From RAM1 sp050247515 (GTDB taxonomy: Bacteria; Pseudomonadota; Gammaproteobacteria; Burkholderiales; Burkholderiaceae_C), in the NCBI GenBank assembly GCA_050247515.1, contig JBFWUB010000001.1, positions 310,001 to 374,000 of the forward strand: DNA of 64,000 bases. Direction: 5' to 3'. The translations under genes and the position numbers were made by a program. Below are positions 7,487 through 14,966 of the stretch, one piece after another. Every line of letters begins with the position of its first letter. Within the stretch, counting starts at the first letter, position 1. Below the pieces are notes generated by a model. That model searched no databases. It saw nothing but the letters and a program-made list of their open reading frames with translations, and was not told the DNA's origin.

Positions 7487-8914
7487 CTAGTTTTCCAGGT
7501 CAAACACCGCGATGCTCTCCACATGCGCCGTGTGGGGAAACATGTTCACCACCCCCGCCGCGGTACAGCTGTAGCCCGCCTGGTGCACCAGCAAGCCCGC
7601 ATCACGCGCCAGTGTGGCGGGGTTGCAGCTCACATAGACAATGCGCCGGGGTGGCGCCCAGTTCGCGGCCCCTTCAGGCAGAGGCGGTGCCTCAGGCGCG
7701 CCGATGCGGGCCTGGTGCAGGTCCGCGAGCGCCTTGGCCAACGCAAACGCGCCCTCGCGCGGCGGGTCCACCAGCCAGCGGTCGGCGGCGCCGTCGGCCA
7801 CCAGCATCGCCGGGGTGATCTCGAACAGGTTGCGGGCCACAAAATGCGTGGGGGCTAGGCCGCCGCGCTGCGCCTGGTTGCGCGCGTAGTTGTCGCGTGA
7901 ACGCGCCACCAGTGCCTCGCTGCCCTCGATGCCCAGCACCTCGCGTGCCTGGGTGGCCAGCGGCAGGGTGAAGTTGCCCAGGCCGCAGAACCAGTCGATC
8001 ACGCGCTCGCTGCGCTGCACGTCAAGCAAGCGCAGCGCGCGCGAGACCAGCACCCGGTTGATGTGCGGGTTGACCTGGGTGAAATCGGTGGGCTTGAACG
8101 GCATGCTGATGCCAAAGGCGGGCAGCGCGTAAGCCAGCTGCGGGCCGGTATCGTCCAGCAGCTTGACTGTGTCCGGCCCCTTGGGCTGCAGCCACCATTG
8201 CACCCCGGCGTGCGCTGCGGCGAACGCGCGCAGTTTTTGCAGGTCGCCTGTGCTCAGGGGCTCCAGATGGCGAAGCACCAGGGCCGTCACCTCGTCACCA
8301 CAGGCCAGCTCGATCTGCGGGCAGGTCTCGATGGCATCAAGTGATGCAATCAGCGTGCGCAGCGGCACCAGCATGGCGCTCACATGGGGCGGCAGAACAG
8401 GGCACACAGCCATGTCCGCCACATAGCGGCTCTTGCGCTCGTGAAAGCCGACCAGGACCACGCCCTTCTTGTGCACATGCCGCACAGACAGGCGCGCCCG
8501 GTAGCGGTAACCCCAGGCCGGCCCCTCGATGGGGCGCAGGACGTTGCCGGCCTTGACCTTGCCCAGGTGCCAGAGGTTGTCCTCCAGCACCCGCTGCTTC
8601 ACGGCCACCTGGGCGCCCACATGCAGGTGCTGCATCTTGCAGCCGCCGCAGGCGCCCGCGTGCAGGCCAAAGTGCGGGCAACCCGGCTGGACGCGCTGCG
8701 ACGATTCACGGTGAATCGCCGTGAGCGTGGCCTGTTCCCAGTTGTTCTTCTTGCGGTTGACGTTGGCCGTCACCAGTTCAAACGGCAAGGCGCCCTCAAT
8801 GAACACCACTTTGCCGTCGGGCTTGCGGGCCACACCCTGCGCGTCCATGTCAAGCGCGTCCACATGCAGCCAACCCTCGGGCAGGGTGGCGTTGTTCTCA
8901 ATCTCTGCTGTCAT
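7487..8914 (-). CDS. rlmD: 23S rRNA (uracil(1939)-C(5))-methyltransferase RlmD
   Basis: A 475-residue SAM-dependent RNA m5U methyltransferase of the RlmD/TrmA family. It has an N-terminal TRAM domain, the [4Fe-4S]-binding cysteines C79, C89 and C92 (in GCPHFGLHAGACGGC) plus a fourth near C171 (MAVCPVL), the SAM-binding FCGLGNFTLPLA, and the nucleophilic Cys in VSCNPATLARD near the C-terminus. Length and motif order are normal. Confidence 0.95.
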   Translation of the reverse strand: MTAEIENNATLPEGWLHVDALDMDAQGVARKPDGKVVFIEGALPFELVTANVNRKKNNWEQATLTAIHRESSQRVQPGCPHFGLHAGACGGCKMQHLHVGAQVAVKQRVLEDNLWHLGKVKAGNVLRPIEGPAWGYRYRARLSVRHVHKKGVVLVGFHERKSRYVADMAVCPVLPPHVSAMLVPLRTLIASLDAIETCPQIELACGDEVTALVLRHLEPLSTGDLQKLRAFAAAHAGVQWWLQPKGPDTVKLLDDTGPQLAYALPAFGISMPFKPTDFTQVNPHINRVLVSRALRLLDVQRSERVIDWFCGLGNFTLPLATQAREVLGIEGSEALVARSRDNYARNQAQRGGLAPTHFVARNLFEITPAMLVADGAADRWLVDPPREGAFALAKALADLHQARIGAPEAPPLPEGAANWAPPRRIVYVSCNPATLARDAGLLVHQAGYSCTAAGVVNMFPHTAHVESIAVFDLEN

Positions 8915-8963
8915 TTCCCGATTGTCTCAGGTGCCATACTGCCGGCCTCGACTGGAGGCCCGC

Positions 8964-9380
8964 ATGGACATACGCATCTGCATCGACGTTGACGACCTGG
9001 ACCGTGGCATCGCGTTCTTCACCGCCGGGCTGGGCCTGCGGCCCGGCCGGCGCCTGGGCAACGACTGGGCCGAACTGCTGGGCGGCACCAGCCCCATCGA
9101 TTTGCTGGCCAACGCGGCCGGTACGCCCCCGCTGGGTGACGCCCACGCGCAGCGGCGCAGCTACGAACGCCACTGGACGCCGGTACACCTGGACTTTGTG
9201 GTGACCGATATTGACGCGGCCGCCGCCCGCCTGGTGGCCGCCGGTGCAAAGCTTCAGCGCCCCATCCAGGACCGGCGCTGGGGCCGCATGGCCAGCCTGG
9301 CGGACCCGTTCGGCCACGGGCTGGATCTGCTGGAATTCAAAGGCCGGGGTTACGACGAGATATTGAACCCGGGCGGATGA
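8964..9380 (+). CDS. VOC-family (glyoxalase/bleomycin-resistance-like) protein
   Basis: A 138-residue single vicinal-oxygen-chelate domain protein starting MDIRICIDVDDLDR. It shows the paired beta-alpha-beta-beta-beta layout and ends with ADPFGHGLDLLEFKGRGYDE, the typical C-terminal strand with a metal-ligand Glu. Substrate unknown. It is divergent from rlmD and ends exactly where the exonuclease gene on the other strand ends. Confidence 0.85.
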   Translation: MDIRICIDVDDLDRGIAFFTAGLGLRPGRRLGNDWAELLGGTSPIDLLANAAGTPPLGDAHAQRRSYERHWTPVHLDFVVTDIDAAAARLVAAGAKLQRPIQDRRWGRMASLADPFGHGLDLLEFKGRGYDEILNPGG

Positions 9381-10166
9381 TCAGCCCCAGGCCGCCAGGT
9401 ATTCCTGCCAATGCGCCTCGGTGGGCGCCAGGATGCCCAGGCTGTCCTTGACCACGGCGATCTCCAGGTCGTATTCCTTTTCCGTCAGGCCGCCGCGCAT
9501 CTTCTGGAAGCGACAGTACAGCAGGTAGGTGTTCATGACGTCGGTTTCGCAGTAGCGACGGATCTCATCGAGCTTGCCGTCCAGGTAAGCCGGGTACACC
9601 TGCGAGCCATCCATGCCCAGCTTGCCCGGAAAGCCACACAGCCTGGCCATGGCATCCAGCGGCGCGGCGCCGCGCGGCTGGTACATGGCCAGCAGGTCCA
9701 TCAGGTCCAGGTGGCGCATGTGGTAGCGGCTGATGTAGTTGTTCCACTTGAATTCACGATCATCGTCGCCCAGGTCCCAATACTTGTCGGCCACCACGCC
9801 ATGCTTGAGGCCACGGTAGTTCAACACGGGCAAATCAAAGCCCCCGCCGTTCCAGCTCACCAGCTGCGGTACATGCTTTTCGATGGTGTTGAAGAAGGTC
9901 TGGATGACCTTGCCCTCGCTGGCACCGTCGCGATCCACGAACGAATGCACGCGCAGCCCCTCGGCGTTGCGGAACACGCAGCTGATGACCAGGATGCGCT
10001 GCAGGTGCAGCGGCACAAAATCACTTTGCCCCTTGTCCTTGCGCTCCTGGGACCAGGCCGCAAACACCTGTTCATCGGTTGCGTCTGCGGGGTCGTCGCG
10101 CATGCCGCGCAGGCCCGCAACATCGGGGATGGATTCGATGTCAAAAACAAGTACGGGCCACGTCAT
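9381..10166 (-). CDS. Predicted 3'-5' exonuclease related to the PolB exonuclease domain
   Basis: A 261-residue DnaQ-fold protein. The three exonuclease motifs are visible: ExoI FDIES, ExoII SWNGGGFD and ExoIII YCETDVMNTY, giving the DEDDy acidic residues. This matches the stand-alone PolB-exonuclease-like family (DNA_pol_B_exo2). It probably acts in DNA repair or nucleic-acid processing; no partner polymerase is nearby. Confidence 0.88.
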   Translation of the reverse strand: MTWPVLVFDIESIPDVAGLRGMRDDPADATDEQVFAAWSQERKDKGQSDFVPLHLQRILVISCVFRNAEGLRVHSFVDRDGASEGKVIQTFFNTIEKHVPQLVSWNGGGFDLPVLNYRGLKHGVVADKYWDLGDDDREFKWNNYISRYHMRHLDLMDLLAMYQPRGAAPLDAMARLCGFPGKLGMDGSQVYPAYLDGKLDEIRRYCETDVMNTYLLYCRFQKMRGGLTEKEYDLEIAVVKDSLGILAPTEAHWQEYLAAWG

Positions 10167-10256
10167 TTGGCCCCCAAGTCCGGCGTTGCCGGCCTGCCCC
10201 CCGAGGGGGCTTTCGCTTGCTTGAAGCGGTTCTGCGCTGCGCTCATGTGGCGGATG

Positions 10257-11252
10257 CTACAGCAGCGCCTGCTTGTCGATCCCGCTTCGCACCATGTTGC
10301 GCTTGAGCTTGAGCAGCGCCTCGTTCTGGATCTGGCGCACGCGCTCGCGCGTAAGGCCCAACCGGTCGCTCAGCACTTCCAGCGTTTCGGGTTCTCGGTC
10401 GTGCAGGCCAAAGCGGCCTTCCAGCACTTCCTTTTCCCGCGCGGACAAGGCGTCAATCCAGTTGTCCAGCAGCCGCTCGACCTCATGGCTGTGCGTGATG
10501 CCTGTAGGGTCCTGTGCCTCGGGGCCCGCCAGACTGTCGCCCAGCGTATGGTCGTCGTCCGACCGGTCCATCTGCGCATCCAGCGAGCGCGGCGTCTCGG
10601 CCAGGGCCAGAAGGTCAGCCACCTCCTGGACATCGCGGCCCAGCAACGCGGCTACGTCCTCCACGCGAACGCCCTCGCCTTCCAGGCCGTTGCGCCGCCC
10701 GGCGAAGGCAGGGTCGTTCTCCAGCGTGCGCCGGGCCCGCAGCACCTGCTGCAGTTCCCGCACCACGTGCACAGGCAGCCGGATCACCCGGCCCTGGTTC
10801 ATCACGGCACGCTCCACCGCCTGCCTGATCCACCAGGTGGCGTAAGTGGAAAAACGAAAACCGCGCTCTGGCTCGAATTTGCTGGTAGCGTGCATCAATC
10901 CGAGGTTGCCCTCTTCGATCAAATCCGCCAACGGTACGCCGCGCCCCAGATAACCCTTGGCGATACTGACCACCAGCCGCAGGTTGTGTTCAATCATGGA
11001 CTGCCGCGCCGCGAAGTCGCCAGCGCGCGCGCGCATGGCAACGTCATGCTCTTCTTCAGCGGTGAAAAGTTCGGTCCGGCGCACATCACGCAGGTACAGC
11101 GTCAGGGTGTCGCTGGACTCCCCCGCCACGTCGGCAAGGTATTCCCGTGGAACCTTGTCAGGCGCGGCATTGCCGGCCTCGGCATCGCCCACACCCATAC
11201 CCTCAAGCGCATGCGGAACTGCAGTCTTGCCGTGTCCGTTGCGCTTTTTCAT
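10257..11252 (-). CDS. rpoS: RNA polymerase sigma factor RpoS
   Basis: A 331-residue stationary-phase/stress sigma factor. Region 1.2 (DTLTLYLRDVRRTELF), region 2 (NLRLVVSIAKGYLGRG, LIEEGNLGLMHA, GFRFSTYATWWIRQA), region 3 and the region 4 helix-turn-helix (LSDRLGLTRERVRQIQNEAL) are all intact. It starts 5 bases after nlpD, the classical nlpD-rpoS arrangement, so the main rpoS promoter may lie inside nlpD. Stationary-phase genes elsewhere in the window, such as csbD, are plausible targets. Confidence 0.96.
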   Translation of the reverse strand: MKKRNGHGKTAVPHALEGMGVGDAEAGNAAPDKVPREYLADVAGESSDTLTLYLRDVRRTELFTAEEEHDVAMRARAGDFAARQSMIEHNLRLVVSIAKGYLGRGVPLADLIEEGNLGLMHATSKFEPERGFRFSTYATWWIRQAVERAVMNQGRVIRLPVHVVRELQQVLRARRTLENDPAFAGRRNGLEGEGVRVEDVAALLGRDVQEVADLLALAETPRSLDAQMDRSDDDHTLGDSLAGPEAQDPTGITHSHEVERLLDNWIDALSAREKEVLEGRFGLHDREPETLEVLSDRLGLTRERVRQIQNEALLKLKRNMVRSGIDKQALL

Positions 11253-11257
11253 GGCGG

Positions 11258-12127
11258 CTACCTGGCGGGCAGGTACCGAGCCGGGTCCACCGGCTTGCCC
11301 TGGCGGCGGATTTCAAAATGCAGCTTGACGCGATCCGCATCGCTGTTGCCCATCTCGGCAATCTTCTGGCCCTTGCGCACTGACTGATCCTCCTTGACCA
11401 GCAGCGTCTGGTTGTGGGCATAGGCCGAGAGGTAAGTGTTGTTGTGCTTGAGGATGATCAGGTTGCCGTACCCGCGAAGGCCCGCGCCGGCATAGACGAC
11501 GCGCCCATCGGCGGCTGCCACCACGGCGTCACCCGCCTTGCCACCGATGTCCAGGCCCTTGTTCTTGACCTCGTCATAGCCCGCAATCAAGGTGCCGTTC
11601 ACGGGCCATGCCCAGGACACGTCATCTTCACCGGCGGCGGCAGCCGCTGGCGCCGGTGCCGAAGCAGCCGGGCGCGGCGCACTGGCCGCCTGGGTGGGCG
11701 TGCCTGCACCTGCGGCTACCGTGGCCGATGGAATGGGCCGCACAATCACGCCGGTTTCAGGGGCGGCCGCGACCGCCACGGGCGGCACCACACGCAGCAC
11801 CTGGCCGACTTCAATGACGTTGGGGTTCTCCAGAGCATTCCAGCGCACCACATCGCGCCAGTTCTGCCCGTTCTCCAAAGCGATGCGTACCAGCGTGTCT
11901 CCGGGCTTGACCGTGTAGTAACCCGGCTTGCCGGCGTTCTCGGCGCCGGGAAGCACCTTGGCCGGCGCCGCAGCCGGCTCGACGGCAACTGCGGCTGGCC
12001 GGGCCGAACCTGGGCCACGGTCTTCGACCGGCGCGGGCGTGCGGGAACTGGAAGCGCAGCCCACCATGGCAGCGACGACCAGCCCCATGAGCACGACATT
12101 GCGGGCCCGGTTCAACGACTCGACCAT
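11258..12127 (-). CDS. nlpD: NlpD: LysM/M23 murein-hydrolase activator lipoprotein
   Basis: A 289-residue outer-membrane lipoprotein with signal peptide and lipobox (VGCAS), a LysM domain (YYTVKPGDTLVRIALENGQNW) near residue 70, an Ala/Pro linker and a C-terminal M23/LytM domain. The zinc ligands are degenerate: NKGLD replaces HxxxD and KLHFEIR replaces HLHFE. It is therefore expected to activate an amidase rather than cut murein itself, as for NlpD/EnvC. I choose ATG 12127 because GAAGGGA lies just upstream; a TTG at 12145 would overlap pcm. Confidence 0.93.
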   Translation of the reverse strand: MVESLNRARNVVLMGLVVAAMVGCASSSRTPAPVEDRGPGSARPAAVAVEPAAAPAKVLPGAENAGKPGYYTVKPGDTLVRIALENGQNWRDVVRWNALENPNVIEVGQVLRVVPPVAVAAAPETGVIVRPIPSATVAAGAGTPTQAASAPRPAASAPAPAAAAAGEDDVSWAWPVNGTLIAGYDEVKNKGLDIGGKAGDAVVAAADGRVVYAGAGLRGYGNLIILKHNNTYLSAYAHNQTLLVKEDQSVRKGQKIAEMGNSDADRVKLHFEIRRQGKPVDPARYLPAR

Positions 12128-12141
12128 CTTGTTGTTTCCCT

Positions 12142-12924
12142 TCAAGCGATGCCCGATTTTAGGGGGACAAAGTGAACCGCCTCAAGCACAGTTTGTTGCA
12201 ACTTCGCTGGCGTTTTCTCCAGCAAGACCAAAGCCTGTTGCCCGGTGCCCGTCACCATGGGCGCGATGATGCGCCCACCCACGGCCAACTGGTCAATCCA
12301 GGCCTGCGGCACGGCTTCCCCGCCGGCTGCCGCAATAATGCCGGCATAGGGCGCACCCTTGGCATAGCCGGCCATGCCGTCACCAAACAGCAGGTGCACA
12401 TTGGCCAGGCGAAACGCCCGCAGGTTGTCGCGCGCCTTGTCATGCAGGCCGCGCAGGCGCTCAATGCTGTACACCTCGGTCGCCAGCAGGCTCAGCACCG
12501 CGGCCTGGTAGCCGCAGCCCGTGCCGATCTCCAGCACACGGCCCAGCTTGCCGTCGGGCCCGCGCGCAGCACCCATCAGCAATTCGGCCATGCGCGCCAC
12601 GACATTGGGCTTGGAAATCGTCTGGCCCAGGCCAATCGGCAGGCTGGTGTCTTCATAGGCCTGGTTGACCAGCGCGCTGTCCACGAATCGGTGGCGCTCA
12701 ATGCTGCCCATGGCGGCGAGCACCCGGGCGTCGCTCACGCCGTGTCCCGCGAGCTTTTGCACCATTCGTGCGCGCACCGCGCCGGAATCCAGCCCCACGC
12801 CCTGTGGCCGCACGGGCGCCGCGGCGGGCACACGGCCCGCAGGGCCTGCGACCTTGCGCACAGAGGGTGCTGCCCCGACGGTCTGATCCAGCCGCGCGGG
12901 AAAGCCGGGGCGGCGTTCAGTCAT
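12142..12924 (-). CDS. pcm: Protein-L-isoaspartate O-methyltransferase
   Basis: A 260-residue Pcm enzyme that methylates isoaspartyl residues for protein repair using SAM. The family motif VLEIGTGCGYQAAVLSLLA and the downstream YSIERLRGLHDKAR and GDGMAGYAKGAPYAGIIAAAG segments are clear. It carries an N-terminal extension of about 40 residues, rich in Pro/Ala/Arg, beyond the E. coli length. It overlaps surE by 4 bases (ATGA) in the surE-pcm-nlpD-rpoS operon. Confidence 0.95.
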   Translation of the reverse strand: MTERRPGFPARLDQTVGAAPSVRKVAGPAGRVPAAAPVRPQGVGLDSGAVRARMVQKLAGHGVSDARVLAAMGSIERHRFVDSALVNQAYEDTSLPIGLGQTISKPNVVARMAELLMGAARGPDGKLGRVLEIGTGCGYQAAVLSLLATEVYSIERLRGLHDKARDNLRAFRLANVHLLFGDGMAGYAKGAPYAGIIAAAGGEAVPQAWIDQLAVGGRIIAPMVTGTGQQALVLLEKTPAKLQQTVLEAVHFVPLKSGIA

Positions 12925-13697
12925 GCGGCTTCCCCGGCCGGCGCCGCCAGGCGCTGCGCTGTCTGTGCCCAGTAGCGCAAGCCGTCATGGTCAGTCAGGT
13001 CCACCTTCAGCGGCGTGAGCGACACATGGCCCAGCATGGTCGCATGAAAGTCCGTCCCCTCGGCATCGTCCTTGGCTGCACCGGCGCTGCCGATCCAGTA
13101 CATGGTCTCGCCGCGCGGGCTGTCCTGGGCAATGACCTTCTCCGCCGCGTGGCGGCGGCCCAGACGGCAGACCTTCAGCGGCTTGATGCTTTCAAACGGC
13201 AGGCTGGGGATGTTGACGTTCAGCAGCCACGGCGCGGTGCCCACCAGATCCTGGCGGCTGAGCTGCTGCACCAGTTCGCGTGCCGTGCGCGCGGCAGCGT
13301 CAATGTGCTTCCAGCCCTTGTCAGTTTGAGAAAACGCAATGGCCGGGATGCCGAACAGATAGCCCTCCATGGCGGCGCCGACGGTGCCCGAGTAAATCGT
13401 GTCGTCGCCCATGTTGGCGCCATTGTTGATGCCGCTGACGATCAGGTCGGGGCGGTAGTCCAGCAGGCCGGTCAGCGCGATATGCACGCAGTCGGCGGGC
13501 GTGCCGTTGATGTAGCGAAAACCATTGGGCGCCTGGTGCACATACAGCGGCGAATGCAGCGTGAGCGCGTTGGACTTGGCGCTGTTGTTGTGTTCGGGCG
13601 CGACGACTTCCACGTCGGCGATGTCCTTCAGGGCGTCGTGCAGCGCGACGATGCCCGGCGCCTGGTAGCCATCGTCGTTTGAAATAAGGATTTTCAT
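12921..13697 (-). CDS. surE: 5'/3'-nucleotidase SurE
   Basis: A 258-residue SurE survival protein, a metal-dependent nucleoside monophosphatase. The N-terminal MKILISNDDGY carries the metal-binding Asp pair, and NNSAKSNALTLH, INGTPADCVHIALTG and VSGINNGANMGDDTIYSGTVGAA are family blocks. The start at 13697 matches the family; an upstream in-frame start would add 11 residues with no homology. A TACAAT at 13717-13722 (minus strand) is a possible -10 for the operon. Confidence 0.95.
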   Translation of the reverse strand: MKILISNDDGYQAPGIVALHDALKDIADVEVVAPEHNNSAKSNALTLHSPLYVHQAPNGFRYINGTPADCVHIALTGLLDYRPDLIVSGINNGANMGDDTIYSGTVGAAMEGYLFGIPAIAFSQTDKGWKHIDAAARTARELVQQLSRQDLVGTAPWLLNVNIPSLPFESIKPLKVCRLGRRHAAEKVIAQDSPRGETMYWIGSAGAAKDDAEGTDFHATMLGHVSLTPLKVDLTDHDGLRYWAQTAQRLAAPAGEAA

Positions 13698-13796
13698 GGC
13701 GTGAGCAGTTGCAAAGATTGTAGGCGTCACGGCAGAGACATTGCGCCGCCCGCAGCACTCCTATGATGCGCTGTCGGATTTGATGGAGAACACGGA

Positions 13797-14783
13797 ATGC
13801 ACGCATGGCTTTGCGAAAACCCCGTCGGCGTTGACGCGCTCACCTGGAAGGAACTGCCCACCCCGGCCCCCAAGGCCGGCGAGGTGCTGATCGAAATCAA
13901 GGCCGCCAGCCTGAACTTCCCCGACCTGCTGATCGTGCAGAACAAATACCAGATGAAGCCGGCCCTGCCTTTCGTGCCGGGATCGGAGTACGCGGGTGTC
14001 ATCCAGGCGGTGGGCGACGGCGTCACCCACCTGAAGGCAGGCCAGAGCGTGGCCTGCCTGTCGGGTACCGGCGGGTTCGGCACGCACACCATTGCACCGG
14101 CCGCGCTGTGCATGCCCCTGCCCGAGGGCTTCCCGCATGTGGACGCTGCCGCCTTCATCATGATCTACGCCACCTCGTACCACGCCCTGGTGGACCGTGC
14201 GCAGCTCAAGTCCGGCGACACGGTGCTGGTGCTGGGCGCGGCCGGCGGCGTGGGGACATCAGCCATCCAGATCGCCAAGGCCGTGGGCGCGCGCGTGATT
14301 GCCGCTGCATCCACCGACGAAAAATGCGCGCTGTGCACGTCCATCGGCGCCGACGCCACCATCAACTACACCACGCACGGCCTGCCCAACGCCTTTCGCG
14401 ACGCCGTGAAGGCCGCCACCGATGGCAAGGGCCCTGACGTGATCTACGACCCGGTGGGCGGCGACTTTGCCGAAGCGGCGTTCCGCTGCATTGCCTGGCG
14501 CGGCCGCTACCTGGTGGTGGGCTTTGCGTCGGGGCCCATTCCCTCGCTGCCGCTGAACCTGGCATTGCTCAAGGGCGCATCCATCGTGGGCGTGTTCTGG
14601 GGCGACTTTGCGCGGCGTGAACCCAAGGCCAACGCCACCATGATGGGTGAGCTGGCGCAGTGGTATGCGGCTGGCCGGATCAAGCCGGTGATTGACCGCA
14701 CCATGCCCATGGCCGAACTCAAGGCGGCTTATGCCCACATGGGCTCGCGAGGCGTGATGGGCAAGCTCGTCATGACCAACTGA
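13797..14783 (+). CDS. NADPH:quinone oxidoreductase, zinc-free MDR family
   Basis: A 328-residue medium-chain dehydrogenase/reductase of the quinone oxidoreductase (Qor) type. It has an N-terminal GroES-like domain with FPDLLIVQNKYQ and PFVPGSEYAGV, and a Rossmann domain with VLVLGAAGGVGTSAIQIAKA. The structural-zinc Cys cluster of alcohol dehydrogenases is absent. It reduces quinones or enones with NADPH; the substrate is not predictable. Monocistronic, ending at a strong terminator. Confidence 0.9.
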   Translation: MHAWLCENPVGVDALTWKELPTPAPKAGEVLIEIKAASLNFPDLLIVQNKYQMKPALPFVPGSEYAGVIQAVGDGVTHLKAGQSVACLSGTGGFGTHTIAPAALCMPLPEGFPHVDAAAFIMIYATSYHALVDRAQLKSGDTVLVLGAAGGVGTSAIQIAKAVGARVIAAASTDEKCALCTSIGADATINYTTHGLPNAFRDAVKAATDGKGPDVIYDPVGGDFAEAAFRCIAWRGRYLVVGFASGPIPSLPLNLALLKGASIVGVFWGDFARREPKANATMMGELAQWYAAGRIKPVIDRTMPMAELKAAYAHMGSRGVMGKLVMTN

Positions 14784-14819
14784 GGCGCACCGGACGCGAG
14801 TATCAGCCCCCCCCCAAAA

Positions 14820-14845
14820 AAAGAGCCCGCAGTTGCGGGCTCTTT
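14820..14845. terminator. Bidirectional rho-independent terminator
   Basis: A perfect 12-bp stem AAAGAGCCCGCA / TGCGGGCTCTTT with a 2-base centre (effectively a 4-base loop), flanked by an A-run on the left and Ts on the right. It separates the quinone oxidoreductase (+) from the tRNA-His gene (-) and can serve both. Confidence 0.85.
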
Positions 14846-14864
14846 GCATGAGGGCTGAAAAATC

Positions 14865-14941
14865 TGGGGTGGCTGATGGGGCTCGAACCCACGACAACAG
14901 GAATCACAATCCTGGACTCTACCAACTGAGCTACAGCCACC
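14865..14941 (-). tRNA. tRNA-His (GTG)
   Basis: A complete 77-nt cloverleaf including encoded CCA. The acceptor stem begins GGTGGCT and ends AGCCACCCCA, with the extra 5' G (G-1) facing C73 that marks tRNA-His. The D arm has AGCTCAGTTGGTAGAG, the anticodon loop reads TTGTGAT with anticodon GTG, and the T arm has GTTCGAGCC. It is nearly identical in layout to E. coli tRNA-His. Confidence 0.97.
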
Positions 14942-14951
14942 GTAGCCCTCG

Positions 14952-14957
14952 ATTATA
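14952..14957 (-). promoter_or_regulatory. -10 element of the tRNA-His promoter
   Basis: A consensus TATAAT on the minus strand ends 10 bases before the tRNA 5' end; the -35 (around TGCAAA, 17 bases upstream) is weak and lies within the last codons of ppiD. It suggests that tRNA-His has its own promoter as well as possible read-through from ppiD. Confidence 0.55.
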
Positions 14958-14966
14958 GCCGCGTGT

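Noticed and set aside
6628..7524. N-terminal extension of the HbpS-like gene
   Set aside because: The extension is antisense to the BI-1 membrane protein gene and its terminator; family length supports the start at 6627.
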